From NCBI GenBank assembly GCA_001829185.1, contig MIAR01000039.1:1-64000 (forward strand): a stretch of 64,000 bases of DNA. Direction: 5' to 3'. The position numbers and the translations under genes were made by a program. The DNA is from Spirochaetes bacterium GWB1_60_80 (GTDB lineage: Bacteria; Spirochaetota; Spirochaetia; Treponematales; UBA12059). Positions 59,222-64,000 of this stretch are shown in pieces (the stretch's first letter is position 1; the number at the start of each line of letters is the position of its first letter). The notes under the pieces are model-generated. The model worked only from the letters and a program-made list of their open reading frames with translations, did not search any database and was not told the origin of the DNA.

Positions 59222-60568
59222 TCAGCCGATGCCAAGTTGCTTCATGCGCCGCGACAGGTTGTTGGGCAAGAGACCCAGCGCCAGGGCGGTGGCCTTGACC
59301 GAGCGGTCGTGCAGCTCAAACTGGGCGGCCAGATAGGCGCGCTCCAGCTCCAGCTTGGCTTCGGCCAGCGGCAGGGTGCGCGACAGCAAGTTGGCCAGCG
59401 GCCGGGCCACTGCCGCGCTGGGGACGGGGTCTGTCCCCAGCGCGGCGGCTACGGCCGTCGCGTCGATGGTAGCCAGGCCCAGGCAGGCCAGCCGCTCCAC
59501 CAAATTTTTAAGCTCACGGACATTGCCGGGATAGGCATAGGCCTCCAAAGCGCACTCGGCGTCGGCCTCGAGCTGGCTCAGATGGCGGCCGTCACGGGCG
59601 GCCACCTGAGCCAGGCAGTGACGCACTAGCGGCAGGATATCGGCCGGGCGCTCCCGCAGCGGCGGCACCGCCAGCTGCAGCACCGCCAGCCGGAAGTAGA
59701 GGTCCTGGCGGAATTGGCCAGCCGCAGCCGCCGCGGCCAGGTCAACGTTGCTGGCGGCGATGACGCGCACGTCCACCCGACGAGGACTAGTCTCGCCGAC
59801 GCGCTGGATCTCGCCGTTCTCCAGGAAGCGCAGTAGCTTGACCTGGACGGCGGCCGGCAGTTCGCCCACCTCGTCCAGGAAGAGGGTGCCACCCGCAGCG
59901 GCGGCGATACGGCCGGCGTACTCGCGGTCGGCCCCGGTAAAAGCGCCCCTGGCATGGCCAAATAGCTCGCTGTCGGCCAAATCGCGGGCGATGGCGCCGC
60001 AGTTTAGCTTCACGAAGGGTCGCTCAGAGCGGGCGGATAGGACATGCACCAGGCCGGCCACCAGGTCCTTGCCGACGCCGCTTTCGCCGCCCACCAGCAC
60101 CGGCGCCCCGGACCGGGCCATGCGGGCGGCCTGGGCGCAGACCGCCCGCATGGCCGCCGAGGCCCGCACCGGCACGGCGGTGTTCAGCAAAGTAACATTT
60201 AATTCACGCCAGCGCAAGGCATTGTGCGCCGTCAGCAACAGGCGCTCCGGTGCGAAAGGCTTCTCGACGAAATCGAAGGCGCCGGCCTGAACCGCCCGCA
60301 GGGCTTCTTCCGGCGAAGCCTGTCCGGAAACCATGATCACCGGCAGCAGCGGGTCGAGGGCCAGAATGCGTTTAAGCACGTCATGGCCGTTCTGGTTGCC
60401 GATGTAGACATCGAGCAGCGCCAAATCGCACTCGGCCAGGGCAGCCTCGGCGGCGGCCTGCCAAGCGGTGAAACCGCGCGTCGTCAGGCCTTCGGCCTTC
60501 AGCAACAAATCCAGCCCGGCCAGGATTCCCGGATCGTCGTCGACCACCAGAACGCGGCGACCGCTCAT
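59222..60568 (-). CDS. NtrC-family response regulator
   Basis: A 448-aa response regulator. The receiver domain (about 1-115) has VLVVDDDPGILAG, the phospho-acceptor CDLALLDVYIG and Lys in VEKPFAPERLL. The AAA+ domain has VGGESGVGKDLVAGLVH, the sigma-54 loop GAFTGA and GGTLFLDEVGELP. A Fis-type helix-turn-helix ends the protein (VKATALALGLLPNNLSRRMK). It overlaps the kinase gene by 4 bp, so they form a two-component pair that activates sigma-54 promoters. Target genes are not known; the operon's own first gene is one candidate. Confidence 0.92.
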   Translation of the reverse strand: MSGRRVLVVDDDPGILAGLDLLLKAEGLTTRGFTAWQAAAEAALAECDLALLDVYIGNQNGHDVLKRILALDPLLPVIMVSGQASPEEALRAVQAGAFDFVEKPFAPERLLLTAHNALRWRELNVTLLNTAVPVRASAAMRAVCAQAARMARSGAPVLVGGESGVGKDLVAGLVHVLSARSERPFVKLNCGAIARDLADSELFGHARGAFTGADREYAGRIAAAAGGTLFLDEVGELPAAVQVKLLRFLENGEIQRVGETSPRRVDVRVIAASNVDLAAAAAAGQFRQDLYFRLAVLQLAVPPLRERPADILPLVRHCLAQVAARDGRHLSQLEADAECALEAYAYPGNVRELKNLVERLACLGLATIDATAVAAALGTDPVPSAAVARPLANLLSRTLPLAEAKLELERAYLAAQFELHDRSVKATALALGLLPNNLSRRMKQLGIG

Positions 60569-61746
60569 GGCGACGCCGCCGGCCAACTGATCGTGCATAC
60601 CGTGCCCTCCCCCGCAACCGAAACGATGGACAGTTCGCCACCGTGCCCCCGCGCCACCCGCCGGCTAAACGACAGCCCCAAACCCATGCCCTTCTGCTTG
60701 GTGGTGAACCATTCGTCAAACAAGCGTTCCTGAACCTCCGCCGGCATGCCACAGCCGTTGTCGCGCACTTCGATGGCAACAGCGCCTTCCATGATGGCCA
60801 GCCTGACCCAGACCTGTCCGCCGTCGACCCGTCCGGCCAGCGCCTCCAGGGCATTGCGCAGCAGATTGGCCATGGCTTGACTCAAGAAACGCCCATCAGC
60901 CATGACCGGTTCGTCCGGCCAGTCCGGTGGCAGTTCCAGCCTTACCCGGGGATCAGCCATATCCGGCAGGCCAGCCAGCAAGGCGCCAAGTCGGCAGGGA
61001 GCGCTCTGCATAGGCGGGAAACGGTAGCTGTGGCGGAAGCGTTCCAGCAAGGCCGCCATGGCGCCGGCCTGACGGTCGACCAGGTCGAGCGCCGTCGCGT
61101 CGGCCGAGCGGCGCAGCGCGGCCACAGCCAGCGGAATGGGTGTTATCAAATTTCGCATCTCGTGGATCAGGTAGCGGCCGATAGTCTCGCGCTCCGCCAA
61201 CTGCACCTTGCGGCGGTACTCGGCCAAGTCGCGGCACAGCGCGTTGAACGAGGTGTAAAGCGCGCGCACCTCGGCCGCGCCGCGTGGCGGCAAGGGCTGA
61301 GGTAGCCCCGTGGCCAGGTCGGCCTCCAGCCGCCGGGACAAGACCCGCAGCGGCTCGGCCAGGGCGCGCATGCCAAACAGCCACAGCGACAGCAGCACCA
61401 GTACCGCCAGCAGCGCCGTAAACAGGGTAAAGGCCGCCAAACCCTGGGCCTGGCTGCGCTGCCGCCAGGCCGCCTCGGACAGCTTGGCGCTGGCAGCGTC
61501 GAGGGCGACGCCCATCGCCTGCCAGGCAAGGCGCTCGCCCTCGGTCGCCGCCGCCAGGTACTGTTGGCGAACCAAGTCGGCCGCCTCGGCCCAGGCTGAA
61601 CCGGCAGGGTCCGCCTGGGCGGCGGCACCTGCGACAATGTCGCCGTCTACCCGACCAGCCAACGCCAAAGTCTGGCTGGCCAACCAACCCAGCATCACGA
61701 TAAAGAGCAGTACCAAGGCGGTGTAGACAAGCAGGAAACGCTTCAC
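60565..61746 (-). CDS. Sensor histidine kinase (NtrY/NtrB-like)
   Basis: A 393-aa membrane kinase. First helix at residues 4-29 (LLVYTALVLLFIVMLGWLAS), a short extracytoplasmic region of about 70 residues, second helix at about 103-125 (FTLFTALLAVLVLLSLWLFG), then a HAMP-like segment. The phospho-acceptor H-box is IGRYLIHEMRNLITPIPLA. ATP-binding boxes: NLLRNALEAL (N), VRDNGCGMP (G1), FTTKQKGMGLGLSFSRRVA (F/G2). It is the partner of the downstream NtrC-type regulator. The small sensor region gives no hint of the signal. Confidence 0.9.
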   Translation of the reverse strand: MKRFLLVYTALVLLFIVMLGWLASQTLALAGRVDGDIVAGAAAQADPAGSAWAEAADLVRQQYLAAATEGERLAWQAMGVALDAASAKLSEAAWRQRSQAQGLAAFTLFTALLAVLVLLSLWLFGMRALAEPLRVLSRRLEADLATGLPQPLPPRGAAEVRALYTSFNALCRDLAEYRRKVQLAERETIGRYLIHEMRNLITPIPLAVAALRRSADATALDLVDRQAGAMAALLERFRHSYRFPPMQSAPCRLGALLAGLPDMADPRVRLELPPDWPDEPVMADGRFLSQAMANLLRNALEALAGRVDGGQVWVRLAIMEGAVAIEVRDNGCGMPAEVQERLFDEWFTTKQKGMGLGLSFSRRVARGHGGELSIVSVAGEGTVCTISWPAASP

Positions 61747-62252
61747 GGCCTACCCGGCTCGAAAACCAGGCTCGGCTCGCGCCCCTGCCACAAGCGGCCC
61801 GGCGCGGCTGGATCGGCAATCGTGGGCAGGCGCAAGACGGCGCGCAACACGATGCTGCCAGGCAGGACGCCTTCAAACTCGAAGGTAAAGCGCTGCACGG
61901 CAGCGATAGCCCCGCCCAGGTCATCATGCCGGCTTTCCCGGCCGTTGCTGTCGACCACGAAACTGCGGTCCAGGCCGCGGTAAGCCAGGCTGTGGCGCCG
62001 AGTCTGCGCCTGGCGCCGGCCGCCGGGCAGGTAGGCGGTAGCCGTCACCTCCAGCACCACCGGCACGGCGTTGCCGACCAGGACCAGCAAGTCGCCGCTG
62101 ACTGCCCCAGACAGGGTCACCTCCAGGCGCCCCCGGTCGGGCGCTAGCTGCCGCCAGGCCGCTGCCTCAAAACCGACATTAACCAGGGTGATTAGGCCGA
62201 CGGCCACTAAAAGCCGACGGCCCAGCTCGGCCAAGCCGCCTAGCAGATCCAT
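61743..62252 (-). CDS. DUF4390-like exported protein
   Basis: A 169-aa protein with one N-terminal hydrophobic segment (LLVAVGLITLVNVGFEAA), either signal or anchor. The rest resembles the DUF4390 pattern: VPVVLEVTATAYLPGGRR, then HSLAYRGLDRSFVV and AAVQRFTFEFEGVLPG. In proteobacteria DUF4390 genes precede an NtrY/NtrX-like pair, as here. It shares one base with the upstream stop (TAATG) and overlaps the kinase by 4 bp. It may supply the envelope signal to the kinase; that is inference. Confidence 0.65.
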   Translation of the reverse strand: MDLLGGLAELGRRLLVAVGLITLVNVGFEAAAWRQLAPDRGRLEVTLSGAVSGDLLVLVGNAVPVVLEVTATAYLPGGRRQAQTRRHSLAYRGLDRSFVVDSNGRESRHDDLGGAIAAVQRFTFEFEGVLPGSIVLRAVLRLPTIADPAAPGRLWQGREPSLVFEPGRP

Positions 62253-63139
62253 TACAGGTTGAAGTCCAGGCCGATGCCGACCCAGCAGTTCATGGCATTG
62301 AAAGCGACCGGCGGCACTAGGTCGTCATGATGGACACCGGCCGACGGCATCCATTCGCCAATGGCGATCGGATAGTCGAAACCGCCGTTCAGGCTGAGGC
62401 GGAAAAAGCGGTTGTCCGGGTCGGGCTGGAACTGCAGGGTGAGGTAGGCGCCGGTGTCGAGCAGTAGGCGAGTCCAGTCGTTGGAGCCGGTCAGGGCATC
62501 CACCACTCCACTGATGACGGTGCGCTGGTTCTGGGAAATCGAGAACGACTCGCTGGCCAAGCCAACCAGTCCTCCTACTCCCAGATAAAAACGGTTCTCG
62601 GCCAAGGTAAACTTGTACTGCGCCACGAGGTCGTTAACGCTGATGCCGTAGCTGGCGTAGCTGTAATAATCATCTTGACCGTCGATATCAGCATCGACAA
62701 TGTCCACGCCGCCGGTGCGGAAGCCGAGACTGGACAAACCGCCGCCCCAGGCGTTCCAGCCAATCTGCAGTTCACGAGTAATGTTCAAGCGCCAAGTGCC
62801 GCCGCCGGAGTTGACCATCGGCAGAAAGTAAGCCGCAAAAGGCGTATAGGTGCCTCGGCTGGCCAGATAGTCGTTCATGGTGCCCATATCCAGGAAGTAA
62901 CGGAAATCAAAGCGTGGGCCACCACCCATAGATAGCCCCTCATGATCGTCCGGACTGTCGGCCGGTTCTTCCAAGGCCGCCAACTGACCGCTGATCCGCT
63001 CCAGGGCCAAAACGACATCGGCCAGGCCAACTTCTTCGTCCCCGGCTTCCTGGGCTATCAAGGGTAGGGCCAAGGCACCAGCCAGCATAAGAACCAGCAG
63101 GCCGCGGACAAAAGCATTGTGATTGGTAATCTGTTTCAT
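62252..63139 (-). CDS. Outer-membrane beta-barrel-like protein
   Basis: A 295-aa exported protein. The signal peptide (VRGLLVLMLAGALALPLIA, cleavage near AQEAG) is followed by a short acidic helix (VVLALERISGQLAALEE). Amphipathic strands then run to the end, rich in Gly, Tyr, Phe and Asp, with C-terminal GIGLDFNL as in porin-like barrels. GGAGGATAACC precedes the ATG. It is the first gene of the operon with the DUF4390-like protein and the two-component system, so its level or state may be what the system monitors. No family recognised. Confidence 0.7.
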   Translation of the reverse strand: MKQITNHNAFVRGLLVLMLAGALALPLIAQEAGDEEVGLADVVLALERISGQLAALEEPADSPDDHEGLSMGGGPRFDFRYFLDMGTMNDYLASRGTYTPFAAYFLPMVNSGGGTWRLNITRELQIGWNAWGGGLSSLGFRTGGVDIVDADIDGQDDYYSYASYGISVNDLVAQYKFTLAENRFYLGVGGLVGLASESFSISQNQRTVISGVVDALTGSNDWTRLLLDTGAYLTLQFQPDPDNRFFRLSLNGGFDYPIAIGEWMPSAGVHHDDLVPPVAFNAMNCWVGIGLDFNL

Positions 63140-63157
63140 GGTTATCCTCCACCCTGT

Positions 63158-63363
63158 CTATCGCAGATAGCATGCCAACATACCCAGCATTTTACCGTCA
63201 TCGCTTCATATTTTTTTATTACATATATTACAACAACTTATAGATCAGGACGCCGAGTCAAATCAGCCGACAGCCGAGCGACCTGCTGCTTTTCGGCTCA
63301 GGCCATGCTACAGTATAATCCCAAAGTATCATTAGCGATAGTATCAAAGTATCATTTTTGATA
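63158..63363. promoter_or_regulatory. Divergent control region with three TATC/GATA palindromes
   Basis: CTATC-GCA-GATAG (63158-63170) lies before the minus-strand operon. TATCATTAGCGATA (63327-63340) and TATCATTTTTGATA (63350-63363) lie 23 bp apart before the plus-strand gene. A perfect -10 TATAAT (63314-63319) places the first plus-strand palindrome at the likely RNA start, a repressor-type position. The rest of the 265-bp spacer is AT-rich near 63205-63245 and has no gene. Confidence 0.5.
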
Positions 63364-63404
63364 GTTGCGAGCCGCTGGTAGCGGTGAATAGGCAGGAGGA
63401 CTCA

Positions 63405-64000
63405 ATGAAAAACCATGACCTTGGTCCGGAGCCGGCAAATTCGACGGGTCGACTCCCCCGCACCGCCCGCCTGACGCTGGCTGGATTCCTCATCGCCGGC
63501 CTGATCCTGGCCTGCGGGCACAGCCAACCCAGTCTGCGCGAATACGCCGCCACCCAACCTGCCCTGCAGTTGGCCAGCTACCCGGATCTGATGGACAAAC
63601 CGGTCATCGAACGCCTTGTCGCCACGCCGGCCTTCTATATCAATTACTTGCAGACCATGGACGGCGTGGATGATTACCGCCCCTACGAACCCGACGCCGC
63701 AGAACGCCGTCTGTTTGCCGAAACGCTGGCATTGCTGCCGCCGGTCTACCAAACCTGCCTGCAGGAGCATCTGGCCATCATCTTTTTCGTGGAGAATTTC
63801 AAGGGTGGCGGCATGGCCGATTTCGCCATGGCGGCGGACGGCAGCTTCCGCAATGTCCTGATCATCAATCCGCAGGTATTGAAAACCGGTCTGGGCGACT
63901 GGATCGCCAGACGTGACAACTCCAGCTTTGCGACCGGGCCGTATAGCATCGGCAACCGCCTGGGCAATGACTACCGGGGCCTGGTACACCTACTGCTGCA
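63405..64000 (+). CDS. Lipoprotein, partial (runs off the window)
   Basis: The first 198 codons of an exported lipoprotein that continues past 64000. GGCAGGAGGACTCA precedes the ATG. The N-terminus is basic, then a hydrophobic helix (LTLAGFLIAGLILACG) with lipobox LILAC, Cys at about residue 37. The visible body (YQTCLQEHLAIIFFVENFKG, then IGNRLGNDYRGLVHLLLQ) matches no family I know. The late GLVHLLL may begin an H-E-type metallopeptidase helix, but the window ends there. The TATAAT box and TATC/GATA palindromes upstream suggest repression. Confidence 0.7.
   Translation, partial: MKNHDLGPEPANSTGRLPRTARLTLAGFLIAGLILACGHSQPSLREYAATQPALQLASYPDLMDKPVIERLVATPAFYINYLQTMDGVDDYRPYEPDAAERRLFAETLALLPPVYQTCLQEHLAIIFFVENFKGGGMADFAMAADGSFRNVLIINPQVLKTGLGDWIARRDNSSFATGPYSIGNRLGNDYRGLVHLLL

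Noticed and set aside
1-64000. tRNA, rRNA, CRISPR, prophage or intact insertion sequence
   Set aside because: No cloverleaf with TTCGA-type loop, regularly spaced repeats, integrase or transposase frames were seen on either strand.

Overview
The window is a GC-rich (about 60% by eye), densely packed bacterial chromosome segment. It most resembles a spirochaete of the Treponema/Spirochaeta group. Reasons: many lipoproteins with spirochaete-type lipoboxes, a modular surface lipoprotein of DUF5018/GLUG type, a long (427 aa) PRPP synthetase, the flavoprotein trio with DUF1667, and several conserved proteins with no family I can name. This is inference; no rRNA or other taxonomic marker lies in the window. 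No tRNA, rRNA, CRISPR array, prophage or intact transposase was seen.

Layout. 0-8 kb: HAD phosphatase and CDP-alcohol phosphatidyltransferase, two uncharacterised genes, then the tRNA-modification operon mnmE-mnmG-dusB. 8-13 kb: an exported CsgG/FlgT-like protein, a four-gene operon with a glycerophosphodiesterase and a TPR protein, and an Hsp20 gene. 13-17.6 kb: one minus-strand run joining three flavoprotein/redox genes (GlpO-like, FAD/NAD oxidoreductase, DUF1667) to a small membrane protein, an ECF sigma factor and a zinc-finger anti-sigma factor. 17.8-26 kb: prs, a MITE-like element, a Na/Pi cotransporter, purD, parAB and nfu. 26-34.4 kb: cheB and cheR, a DUF151 nuclease-like gene, purF, purM, purN and yigZ. 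34.4-40 kb: an OppA-like lipoprotein and the compact panC-coaBC-coaX-panD operon. 40-45 kb: a 1049-aa surface lipoprotein and a 5'-truncated, multiply frameshifted beta-helix gene. 45-50 kb: a DUF2087 regulator, type III glutamine synthetase and a NifA/NtrC-like activator. 50-56.5 kb: tungstate transporter and molybdenum/tungsten cofactor genes (tupA-tupB-tupC-moeA-moaA-moaC-MOSC-mog). 56.7-64 kb: a lipoprotein, a DHH-CBS protein, an outer-membrane-like protein with a DUF4390-like protein and a two-component system, and a partial lipoprotein at the edge.

How the parts fit. purD, purF, purM, purN and prs cover much of early purine synthesis. The pan/coa operon runs from aspartate and pantoate to 4'-phosphopantetheine. 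The glnN region looks like a self-contained regulatory circuit: a sigma-54 promoter before glnN, two copies of a CTACA-N4-TGTAG palindrome about 130-160 bp upstream of its start site, and a third copy in the promoter of the adjacent sigma-54 activator. The tup/mo operon is preceded by a structured leader resembling the Moco/Tuco riboswitch class. Finally, many first genes of transcription units carry a -10 box only 5-9 nt before the start codon and usually no Shine-Dalgarno, which predicts leaderless mRNAs as a common mode here.
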